Positions 7,224-12,815 of a stretch of 12,815 nucleotides of DNA are shown in pieces. The position numbers and the translations under genes were made by a program. Source of the stretch: Actinomycetota bacterium (GTDB lineage: Bacteria > Actinomycetota > Actinomycetes > Nanopelagicales > Nanopelagicaceae); assembly GCA_002737595.1 (NCBI GenBank), contig NSHZ01000042.1:1-12815 (forward strand), written 5' to 3'. Below the pieces are notes generated by a model. That model was not told the origin of the DNA. It was given only the letters and a program-made list of their open reading frames with translations, and searched no databases. Each line of letters opens with the position of its first letter. Within the stretch, counting starts at the first letter, position 1.

Positions 7224-8594
7224 TCATGCGCCTTTCGCGAGCAGTTCAAAAGCCTTCACGACTTGGACAAGGGTCGCCTCAGGGGACTCCAATACGTCGT
7301 AGAACTCTGCTGCCTTTTTGGGAGTGCACTGCGCGTTTCCGGCAAATTTATTGATGAGGGCTTGGCGGGTGAGTCGATTCCTGGGGCCACCTGCACTCGA
7401 ATTGACTCCGCCGTTAAGCGAGGCGCCACTCTTCAACGAAATGCGGGTTTTACCTGAAGCATCTGCAGCCGCTCCTTCTGCTGGAGTCAGATTGATCACG
7501 ACCTTCTGCGCAAGGAGAGCCACTTCAGGGCGGTGGATCGACTCAATGGAGTAGGTATCTACGGTGATTGCCCCATCGATAATCAACGCCGCGATGCTCC
7601 ATGGGAGTGAGAATTTTGCATCGTAAGGTGTGCGAGGGGCCAATTTTTCTTCAATAGGTTCACACACAATTGCAGATGAATCGGGATGTACCCAGACTTC
7701 AATCTTTTCAATATCACTCGTGACCATTGCGCCATAACCCACCATGATGCTCGCCACCGCATCGAGTGACACATGAGAGAGCTGACAGGCCGGATACGGT
7801 TTGATGGTGATCTGAGTTGCTTCCCAACGACTCCCTAAGTCATTTGTCACCAAATCTAATTCAACCTCGCGAGCAGAGAGCGTGGCATAAATCCCGTATC
7901 GACCTTCAATAGCACTCTCCGGGCCAGTTCCACCAGCCCGCGCTAGAAGAGCTGCGATCACACCATTCATCGAGGCGGTTCCGGGGTGTAACTGTTTGGT
8001 ACTCGATCCTGTGTTGAGGAATTCAAGTAATCCACCAGAGGCACTTCCGGCGATTCCGATGGCGTTGATGGTTTCTGCACGAGAAAGCCCGAGAAGTTTG
8101 GCCGCCACAAGCGCTGCGGCAATAGTTCCGCACGCGTGAGTGGCATGAATACCTCTCGCGTGGAAACCATGAGAGGAGCCCATAGCAATGCGAGTAACTG
8201 TTTCAAGCCCAATCGTCGCGGCCGTCACTATGTCATCCCACGACGCATCGACAGATGCGCCAACAGCGATAGCGGCTGGAAGCGAAACCGACGTGGCATG
8301 CACCAGCCCGCCCGCGTGTGTGTCGTCAAAATCAAGGTGATGAATAAGTGCACCCAAGGAGAGTGCAGCGAAGGGCGCGCTTACCCCGCTAGCCCGGCCG
8401 AGTAAGGGACTCTCGCCGCTCTTGGATGCATAGATTTCTGCTACTGCAGTTGCCGGCACCTGCGTGCGCGAGTAGAGACCGCCCAATGCATCTCCAAAGC
8501 CATCGTAGAGGTGCGAAATTGCGACCGTTCGCACGTCATCAGGGAGACTCTCAAGAGAGAGCGCCCAATCAGTCAACGTGCCAGCAACGCTCAT
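7224..8594 (-). CDS. MmgE/PrpD family protein
   Basis: A full-length 456-residue member of the family that includes 2-methylcitrate dehydratase (PrpD), cis-aconitate decarboxylase and iminodisuccinate epimerase. The all-helical first domain carries HHLDFDDTH (85-93), with D88 and T92, and H99 shortly after. H150 in GIHATHACGT and K200 in STKQLHPG follow, then K265 in IKPYPACQLSH. These are the usual active-site positions of the family, so it is probably active. A smaller alpha-beta domain (about 270-400) has YDAKFSLPWSIA. Sequence reading alone does not separate the activities: the spacing from T92 to H99 is one longer than I recall for cis-aconitate decarboxylase. No PrpB or PrpC gene is nearby, so methylcitrate metabolism is not indicated. 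It overlaps the CoA-transferase gene by 4 nt (ATGA). Confidence 0.92.
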   Translation of the reverse strand: MSVAGTLTDWALSLESLPDDVRTVAISHLYDGFGDALGGLYSRTQVPATAVAEIYASKSGESPLLGRASGVSAPFAALSLGALIHHLDFDDTHAGGLVHATSVSLPAAIAVGASVDASWDDIVTAATIGLETVTRIAMGSSHGFHARGIHATHACGTIAAALVAAKLLGLSRAETINAIGIAGSASGGLLEFLNTGSSTKQLHPGTASMNGVIAALLARAGGTGPESAIEGRYGIYATLSAREVELDLVTNDLGSRWEATQITIKPYPACQLSHVSLDAVASIMVGYGAMVTSDIEKIEVWVHPDSSAIVCEPIEEKLAPRTPYDAKFSLPWSIAALIIDGAITVDTYSIESIHRPEVALLAQKVVINLTPAEGAAADASGKTRISLKSGASLNGGVNSSAGGPRNRLTRQALINKFAGNAQCTPKKAAEFYDVLESPEATLVQVVKAFELLAKGA

Positions 8595-9787
8595 TTACCA
8601 AAAGCCCCAGCGTCACCAAGAGACGCGATCTTCTCTGGAGAGTACTTGAGCAAGCCTGACATCACTTCGTCGAAGTTCTCGTTTCTTTGCGGCGCACGTC
8701 GATGAGCAACGGCATCGTTACCCACCTTCACTGGAGAGGCGAGATTCTTGATTGTTCCATACCTCGGATGTTCGGTTTCAAAAATGAGATTCCGAGCAAT
8801 CGTATGAGGTTCAAGCATCGCTTGCGCAACACCATTGATCGGTCCACAAGGAATCGAAGCTGGATAAAGCACCGAGAGCCACTGATCAACTGTGCGTTGA
8901 CGAATAATCTCTTCAAGCATCGGAAGAAGTGTGGCCGCATTCTTTTGGCGATCGGAAAAAGTGATAAACCTTGGATCTGACGCCCACTCCGGTTTGCCAA
9001 CAACTTCAGTGAGACGTTGCCAGAACTTCTCTTTCGCACAACCAATAATTATCCAACCATCGGATGCCTCAAATGCCTGGAAAGGCACGAGCGATGGATG
9101 AGCCGAATGATGTGTGCGAACAGGAGTAAAACCTGCATTCATATGCCAGACACCTGGATAAGTGAGCATCCCGATGGCCGCGTCATAGAGTGAGAGATCG
9201 CAATCCATTCCTACTCCATCGCGACGCGCAGCATGTACGCCCGCAAGCAGAGAAATAGCCGCTACAAAACCACCCGAATAATCGACCATGGAGAGACCTG
9301 ATTTTGTGGGTGGGCCATCAGGCTCCCCCGTGAGATCCATCCACCCTGCAAGGCCTTGGAGGATGTAGTCATACCCGGGCTCACTCGACCGAGGACCTGT
9401 CATACCAAAACCTGTAAGTGAGCAACAGACAATCTTGGGATTGAGATGCTTCAAATCGTCGTAGGTAATCTTCATCTTTGCAGGAACATCACCGCGCAGA
9501 TTGCTATAAACGACATCACAGACCTTCACCAGATCTTCAAAAACTGCTCTACCTTCGGGTGTTAAAAGGTCGATCGAAATCGACTTCTTATTGCGATTGA
9601 AAGCTTCAAAGAAGAGCGAATCTTCTTCGTTGGCATAAGGAGGCACGTAACGACCCACATCGCCGCCTACTCGTGGGTCCTCCACCTTAATAACTTCAGC
9701 ACCGAGGTCAGCAAGGTGCAAGGTGCCGAACGGTCCAGCTCCGTATTGCTCAAGAGAGAGTATGCGAATATCTGCTAGCGGTCTCAC
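8591..9787 (-). CDS. Class III CoA-transferase (CaiB/BaiF family)
   Basis: Moves CoA from a donor thioester to a carboxylic acid through an aspartyl-CoA intermediate. It has 398 residues, the usual length. Family marks are the N-terminal RILSLEQYGAGPFGT (8-22), LADLGAEVIKVEDP (25-38), NRNKKSISIDL (64-74), and CSLTGFGMTGP (122-132) before GYDYILQGLAGWM (138-150). The nucleophilic aspartate is D169 in LSMVDYSGGF, the same number as in formyl-CoA transferase. The start is GTG at 9787, overlapping the preceding stop as TAGTG. No acyl-CoA ligase was seen in the window, so this is the most likely way the pathway acid is activated, or a way CoA moves between two acids. Donor and acceptor are unknown; mesaconyl-CoA or itaconyl-CoA type reactions are possible given the lyase and MaoC genes. 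Confidence 0.93.
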   Translation of the reverse strand: MRPLADIRILSLEQYGAGPFGTLHLADLGAEVIKVEDPRVGGDVGRYVPPYANEEDSLFFEAFNRNKKSISIDLLTPEGRAVFEDLVKVCDVVYSNLRGDVPAKMKITYDDLKHLNPKIVCCSLTGFGMTGPRSSEPGYDYILQGLAGWMDLTGEPDGPPTKSGLSMVDYSGGFVAAISLLAGVHAARRDGVGMDCDLSLYDAAIGMLTYPGVWHMNAGFTPVRTHHSAHPSLVPFQAFEASDGWIIIGCAKEKFWQRLTEVVGKPEWASDPRFITFSDRQKNAATLLPMLEEIIRQRTVDQWLSVLYPASIPCGPINGVAQAMLEPHTIARNLIFETEHPRYGTIKNLASPVKVGNDAVAHRRAPQRNENFDEVMSGLLKYSPEKIASLGDAGAFGK

Positions 9788-10821
9788 TACTTCTTTCCTG
9801 TCAGTACTGGAATCATTTCGAGGATTTGATTCTGAGCCTTCCGGGTTATATCTGCCGTAAGGCCATGCGTAGGCGGGGTCAGCTTCACTGAATCCGCGAT
9901 CCCTTCATAGGCGCTGATGCGATCACGGACTTCTTCCGCCGTTCCCGCCAGAGTAAGTGCGTCAACCATGTGGTCAGGAACTATGTCACCGAGGTGATCA
10001 CTGGAGACCCCTGACTTAAACTTCTCGATAATTGCTTGTTGTTCTGCCGCAAGGCCGTGGAATTCAAAGAATTCGGCATAGGTCTTCACGGTGGCATAGA
10101 AACCGATAAGTCCGGCGTTCCAACGCTTTGCCACTTTAGGGTCATCATCAATGGCACACGCGGCTGAGACAACAACATCCAACTTCTTACGTGGACGACC
10201 CGACTTCGCTAAACCTTCTTCTAGCCATGGCAAGAGTTGTTCGCGCATGTATTGCGGAGAGCAGAGTTCATGAGAAATCCAGCCGTCACCAATTTCACCA
10301 GCGAGCTTGGTCATCACCGGCCCCATACCTGCGACATAGATCGGAATCTCAGTTCGCACCGGCGCGAAAGGACGTTGGTATCCGCGAATATCAATGTGCT
10401 CATACTCGCCCTCGACCGTCATCCGCTCACCAAGATGTGAATTGGCAATGAAGTGACGAATGATGGCGATAGTTTCGCGCATATGTGCCACCGGCTTGCC
10501 CCATTGAGCGTTATGCCAATCTTCATTCAGCCTCTGCACGCCCGAACCAATGCCGAGAATAAATCGTCCACCGCTCATCTCATCAACATCGAGTGCCTCT
10601 AATGCGGTCACCATAGGACTGCGAGTAAACGCCAGCGCAATGGCAGTGCCCACTCCCACTGTTGAAGTGCCTGCAGCAAGCGCGGCCGCGCCCACTGTGG
10701 CACTTCGGTGAAGTTCCGGGACCCAAATCACATCGGCACCAGCGGCTTCAGCGCGGCGACCAGCATCCACTAACTCTTCGAGAGTTTCGCCCCATGGACC
10801 GTATGTGATCGAGATAGTCAT
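9787..10821 (-). CDS. LLM-class (luciferase-like) oxidoreductase, probably F420-dependent
   Basis: A 344-residue TIM-barrel flavin-type oxidoreductase of the luciferase-like family. Visible are the first strands (ISITYGPWGETLEELVDAGRRAE), AGADVIWVPELHR (28-39), VGVGTAIALAFTRSP (55-69), the characteristic MSGGRFILGIGSG (82-94), and AGEIGDGWISHE (174-185) at the far end of the barrel. Many actinobacterial members of this form use reduced F420, but FMN-dependent monooxygenases share the fold, and the cofactor is not settled by what I can see. It would reduce or oxidise an alcohol, ketone or enoyl group, or oxygenate a substrate. It is the second gene of the operon and overlaps both neighbours by 1 nt (TGATG before, TAGTG after). 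No partner flavin reductase is seen here, which slightly favours F420. Confidence 0.9.
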   Translation of the reverse strand: MTISITYGPWGETLEELVDAGRRAEAAGADVIWVPELHRSATVGAAALAAGTSTVGVGTAIALAFTRSPMVTALEALDVDEMSGGRFILGIGSGVQRLNEDWHNAQWGKPVAHMRETIAIIRHFIANSHLGERMTVEGEYEHIDIRGYQRPFAPVRTEIPIYVAGMGPVMTKLAGEIGDGWISHELCSPQYMREQLLPWLEEGLAKSGRPRKKLDVVVSAACAIDDDPKVAKRWNAGLIGFYATVKTYAEFFEFHGLAAEQQAIIEKFKSGVSSDHLGDIVPDHMVDALTLAGTAEEVRDRISAYEGIADSVKLTPPTHGLTADITRKAQNQILEMIPVLTGKK

Positions 10822-11345
10822 CAGATTTCCAGCGGTCCGGTCTTTGCTTGAGGGAAGTACTTGTTAGTTTCGCGGGCTGATTCCTTGTAGACCATGACGG
10901 ATCGAGTCCATCCGACTACCACGTCGCCATCTTGATTGAGTCCGCGAGTCTTTACGGTCACGATGCCCGCATAGGGACGCGATGCGCTCTCCCTCTTTCC
11001 AAGGACAATTGACTCGGCATAAACGGTGTCACCGACGAATACCGGATGAGTCAACTTAATGTCGGTCAATTCCAGATTTACGACCGCATGATGGCTGATA
11101 TCACTCACCGTCATCCCGAGGACGAGAGCGATCGTGAAGCCTGAGTTGACGATGATACGGCCCTTGGTGATGGGGTGGTTTTGCGAAAAGTGAGTGTTGA
11201 AGTGGTACTGGTTCGTATTCATCGTCAGCAAGGTAAACCAGGTGTTATCAGTCTCGTTGATGGTACGACCGAGCGGGTGTTGGTAAACATCGCCGACCGT
11301 GAAGGCCTCAAAGTAATTTCCCAAACTGGGTTCATGCACGGTCAT
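10821..11345 (-). CDS. MaoC-family hydratase, mesaconyl/itaconyl-CoA hydratase-like
   Basis: A 174-residue single hot-dog protein and the first gene of the minus-strand operon. Family marks are GNYFEAFTVGDVYQHPLGRTI (about 9-29), the hydratase helix segment LTMNTNQYHFN (40-50), and LGMTVSDISHHAVVNLELTDIKLTHPVF. The catalytic aspartate of the usual DxxxxH motif is an asparagine, N43, while H48 is kept. I recall this asparagine in other members of this longer MaoC branch, so it may be active. Branch members act on mesaconyl-CoA or itaconyl-CoA, which would suit the CitE-like lyase and CaiB-like transferase of the operon, but that is inference. The ATG at 11345 has GAGAGG 7 nt upstream. The stop overlaps the next start as TGATG. 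Confidence 0.88.
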   Translation of the reverse strand: MTVHEPSLGNYFEAFTVGDVYQHPLGRTINETDNTWFTLLTMNTNQYHFNTHFSQNHPITKGRIIVNSGFTIALVLGMTVSDISHHAVVNLELTDIKLTHPVFVGDTVYAESIVLGKRESASRPYAGIVTVKTRGLNQDGDVVVGWTRSVMVYKESARETNKYFPQAKTGPLEI

Positions 11346-11352
11346 CGGCTTG

Positions 11353-11358
11353 CCTCTC
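11353..11358 (-). promoter_or_regulatory. Shine-Dalgarno of the first operon gene
   Basis: GAGAGG on the minus strand, 7 nt before the ATG at 11345. It supports that start and marks the left end of the intergenic control region. Confidence 0.6.
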
Positions 11359-11374
11359 GTCGGGGAGTTCAGTC

Positions 11375-11389
11375 AAAGGTCTGACAATT
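11375..11389. promoter_or_regulatory. Candidate GntR/FadR-type operator (GTC-T-GAC core)
   Basis: The 15-bp sequence AAAGGTCTGACAATT is centred on T11382. The core GTC-N-GAC is a perfect palindrome and the outer AA/TT pairs also match, so five of seven pairs are symmetric. The run GGTCTGACA differs at one base from the GGTCNGACC core of the E. coli FadR site. A GntR regulator with an FCD domain is partly encoded at the right edge of the window, which makes this a reasonable operator guess. It would control both transcription units. This is inference from one short match. Confidence 0.4.
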
Positions 11390-11403
11390 GATCTATCGCT
11401 ATT

Positions 11404-11422
11404 CTGCCATAGGTAGTGGCAG
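11404..11422. repeat. Perfect 6-bp inverted repeat, second candidate operator
   Basis: CTGCCA at 11404-11409 and TGGCAG at 11417-11422 form a perfect inverted repeat with a 7-nt spacer. It sits just upstream of the plus-strand hydratase-family gene, where an operator could act on that promoter. The possible GTG start at 11416 lies inside it, which argues for the ATG at 11452 as the real start. A chance repeat of this size is possible. Confidence 0.4.
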
Positions 11423-11451
11423 GCTTCCAGAGTAATGAAAGAGAGATCCTG

Positions 11452-12213
11452 ATGGGCGAGATTCGAGATAGAGCACTCTGGTGGGAATTACCGGATGTCA
11501 GCCTCACGCCCGGCCTACTAGACCACCTCGAGGCTGCGTTAGACCAGGTCAGTGCCGATTTATCGCTCCGTGCCCTAGTGATTACCGGCCGCCAGGAGAA
11601 GTTCGACTCCATCTTCTCGGTGGGCATGAATATTGATTTCCTAGGCAAGTGCTTCGCTGATCCCCCAGGAGTCTTCATCCCTTTCGTCACTCGCTACCAC
11701 GCGCTACTCCACCGAATGGAAGAACTTCCCGTGCCAATCATTGCCGCCGTCAACGGTTTAGCTCGCGCTGGCGGCTTCGAGTTACTTCTCGCATGCGACT
11801 TCGTCTTTATCGCCGCGGAAGCCAAGATTGGCGACCATCATCTAGCAAGTGGCTTACCTCCAGGGGCTGGTGCCGCAATTCGTACGCAACGCACGATGGG
11901 AACACAACGCGCTAAAGAACTACTCTTCACCGCATCCTGGCTCACCTCCGCGGAGGCGGTCGAGAGTGGTATTGCGTTGCGAGCAGTACCACGCGCACAG
12001 CTGCATGACGAGATTACTGAGTTCATCAAGAAGATGCTCCCTACATCGCGCACCGCGATCGCTGCTACTAAATTGGCACTGATACAAGCAGAACCGACGC
12101 GAGCAGGATGCGCCGCCGAACTCGCGCTCTTCGCAGATTTCGTCACGAATGATCCACTATCATCAGAGGGATACCGTTCATGGGTCGAGAAGAGGAAGCC
12201 ATCATGGCCATAG
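11452..12213 (+). CDS. Enoyl-CoA hydratase/isomerase (crotonase) family protein lacking one catalytic glutamate
   Basis: A 253-residue crotonase-fold protein. Visible are the oxyanion-hole segments IFSVGMNIDFL (about 54-64) and AAVNGLARAGGFELLLACD (98-116), then GLPPGAG (134-140) and SWLTSAEAVESGIA later. Of the two glutamates of rat enoyl-CoA hydratase, E110 matches E144. The place of E164 is H130 in IGDHHLASG, found by counting 20 residues on. A plain hydratase is therefore doubtful, and an isomerase, hydrolase or other crotonase reaction is open. The ATG at 11452 was chosen because it leaves a normal N-terminus and does not overlap the inverted repeat. A GTG at 11416 would add 12 residues. 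Its stop overlaps the next gene by 10 nt. It is divergent from the large operon and probably shares its control region. Confidence 0.88.
   Translation: MGEIRDRALWWELPDVSLTPGLLDHLEAALDQVSADLSLRALVITGRQEKFDSIFSVGMNIDFLGKCFADPPGVFIPFVTRYHALLHRMEELPVPIIAAVNGLARAGGFELLLACDFVFIAAEAKIGDHHLASGLPPGAGAAIRTQRTMGTQRAKELLFTASWLTSAEAVESGIALRAVPRAQLHDEITEFIKKMLPTSRTAIAATKLALIQAEPTRAGCAAELALFADFVTNDPLSSEGYRSWVEKRKPSWP
12192..12196 (+). promoter_or_regulatory. Shine-Dalgarno that decides the start of the plus-strand hot-dog gene
   Basis: GAGGA lies 7 nt before the ATG at 12204. It favours that start over the ATG at 12180, which would overlap the crotonase gene by 34 nt. Confidence 0.6.
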
Positions 12214-12623
12214 AGCTTCGAAACGGTGTCAGTGAAATTATCGAAGTCACTGACGACATGATTTCCACATTGGTGACTACAGGCGGATACCCACACCCAC
12301 TCTTCCAAGACGGCTGGCGCGAAATTGGAATGCGCGGTCGCCCGCTCCCCGGACAAGCAGTCTTACTTCTGGTCGGCGGCGCCATGGAACGCACCGGAAA
12401 ATTTGACCATGCCATCGCACTCCTCGGTGTCGATGACGTGAACTTCCTTAATGCAGTAGTTGCCGGAGATTCCATTCGACTCGAATGGGAAGAGATCGAA
12501 TTCTTGCCATGGAAGAGCGCGGGACGCGAACTCTTGCGAATGAAGTGGCGAGTGCTAAATCAGTTCGACGAATTGTGCATGGAAGCTTCCTCGCGAATGC
12601 TCGTGCGAGTCATCGCCAAGTAG
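12204..12623 (+). CDS. MaoC-like hot-dog protein with the hydratase dyad missing
   Basis: A 139-residue protein that looks like a small acyl dehydratase. TGGYPHPLFQD (26-36) is followed by PLPGQAVLLLVGGAMERTG (47-65), the hot-dog helix, and by ending strands such as AGDSIRLEWEEIEFLP. In the hydratase motif the aspartate is Y29 and the histidine is F34. It is thus probably a binding or structural half, or has another hot-dog activity such as thioesterase. It follows the crotonase gene with a 10-nt overlap and the two probably form one unit. Its 3' end overlaps the converging regulator gene by 64 nt. The family assignment by eye is fair, and the function is unknown. Confidence 0.75.
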   Translation: MAIELRNGVSEIIEVTDDMISTLVTTGGYPHPLFQDGWREIGMRGRPLPGQAVLLLVGGAMERTGKFDHAIALLGVDDVNFLNAVVAGDSIRLEWEEIEFLPWKSAGRELLRMKWRVLNQFDELCMEASSRMLVRVIAK

Positions 12624-12815
12624 GCCGTTGTTAACTGCGCAAGATGTTCGCGCATCAAATTACCAGCTGCCTTCGAATCCTGATCACGCACCGCCTCGAA
12701 TATTTCTTCGTGAAAGCGGGCAACCTCTTCCCACATTTCAGGTGGTGCTTTGTCGCGCGCAAACCTCTCATCCACAACTGCAAAAATTGGTTGGGAGACC
12801 GTATGCAAAAGGGCG
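12560..12815 (-). CDS. GntR-family regulator, FCD (FadR C-terminal) domain, 5' end cut by window edge
   Basis: The visible 84 or so residues are the last part of an FCD ligand-binding domain. The marks are FHEEIFEAVRDQDSKAAG, then LMREHLAQLTTAYLAM. The two histidines (in FHEEI and REHL) are at places where FCD domains bind metal. The frame stays open to the right edge, so the DNA-binding helix-turn-helix and the start lie outside the window. Regulators of this group usually respond to small carboxylic acids and repress nearby catabolic genes. It is the nearest candidate regulator of the divergent region at 11346-11451. Its end overlaps the converging hot-dog gene by 64 nt. Confidence 0.85.
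   Translation of the reverse strand, partial: ALLHTVSQPIFAVVDERFARDKAPPEMWEEVARFHEEIFEAVRDQDSKAAGNLMREHLAQLTTAYLAMTRTSIREEASMHNSSN

Larger units (their letters stand above)
11346..11451. promoter_or_regulatory. Divergent intergenic control region
   Basis: The only true intergenic stretch of the window, 106 nt between the minus-strand operon (from 11345) and the plus-strand pair (from 11452). Both promoters should lie here. I could not find a convincing pair of -35 and -10 boxes on either strand; actinobacterial boxes are often weak, so none is asserted. Two symmetric sequences, listed separately, could bind a regulator. Confidence 0.6.

Noticed and set aside
7223..7249. Longer TTG start for the RidA protein
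   Set aside because: It would overlap the MmgE/PrpD gene by 26 nt. The ATG at 7222 follows the stop by 1 nt and has an AAAGG site upstream.
7224..8594. Naming the gene prpD (2-methylcitrate dehydratase) or cis-aconitate decarboxylase
   Set aside because: No prpB or prpC is nearby and the active-site spacing does not separate the family activities, so only the family name is given.
8728..9045. A 105-codon minus-strand open frame in another frame of the CoA-transferase gene
   Set aside because: It is inside the CaiB/BaiF coding region, which has intact family motifs; the alternative product is basic and without motifs.
11416..11451. GTG start 12 codons earlier for the crotonase-family gene, and a five-codon ATG frame at 11435-11452 ending as TGATG on the start
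   Set aside because: The GTG lies inside the inverted repeat and lacks a ribosome site at a proper distance. The tiny frame is too short to call a leader peptide, although its TGATG junction is neat.
11838..12356. A 172-codon open frame on the minus strand opposite the crotonase and hot-dog genes
   Set aside because: It lies wholly opposite two well-supported genes and its product is rich in Ser and Ala with no recognisable motif. It is an antisense shadow.

Overview
The window reads as a dense catabolic gene cluster from a bacterium, most likely an actinobacterium of moderate GC content (about half G+C by eye, not computed). The pointers are an F420-type luciferase-like oxidoreductase, a DHA2-type MFS transporter, and a thiolase-like/DUF35/MaoC set resembling the actinobacterial steroid side-chain aldolase module. 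The tight gene packing suggests a compact genome. A Chloroflexi lineage such as SAR202, also rich in luciferase-like oxidoreductases and CaiB-type transferases, is a weaker alternative. No rRNA, tRNA, mobile element or CRISPR array was seen.

Layout. (1) Positions 1-1116, plus strand: the 3' part of an MFS transporter cut by the left edge. (2) Positions 11345 down to 1094, minus strand: an apparently single 12-gene operon of about 10.2 kb with no gap longer than 2 nt. In order of transcription: MaoC-type hydratase, luciferase-like (LLM) oxidoreductase, class III CoA-transferase (CaiB/BaiF), MmgE/PrpD protein, a protein of three tandem RidA domains, FAS1-like MaoC N-domain protein, small MaoC hydratase, thiolase-like protein, DUF35 zinc-ribbon/OB protein, acyl-CoA dehydrogenase, CitE-like CoA-ester lyase, and a cupin-like protein. 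Most junctions are ATGA, TGATG or TAATG overlaps, so translational coupling is likely. (3) Positions 11346-11451: a 106-nt divergent control region with two candidate operators. (4) Positions 11452-12623, plus strand: an enoyl-CoA hydratase-family protein and a hot-dog (MaoC-like) protein, overlapping by 10 nt. (5) Positions 12560-12815, minus strand: the C-terminal FCD domain of a GntR/FadR-type regulator cut by the right edge, a natural candidate regulator of the cluster.

How the genes may work together (inference). An acid is turned into a CoA ester by the CaiB-type transferase and desaturated by the acyl-CoA dehydrogenase. It is then hydrated by the two-subunit MaoC pair and cleaved by the thiolase-like/DUF35 pair. 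That pair lacks the thiolase nucleophile and carries tyrosines that suggest retro-aldol rather than thiolytic cleavage. The CitE-like lyase would finish a malyl- or citramalyl-CoA-like product. The oxidoreductase, MmgE/PrpD protein and RidA protein would act on earlier or side intermediates. The substrate cannot be read from the sequence. The most unusual items are the single-chain three-domain RidA protein and the stand-alone aldolase-like module embedded in a pathway that is not obviously steroid degradation.
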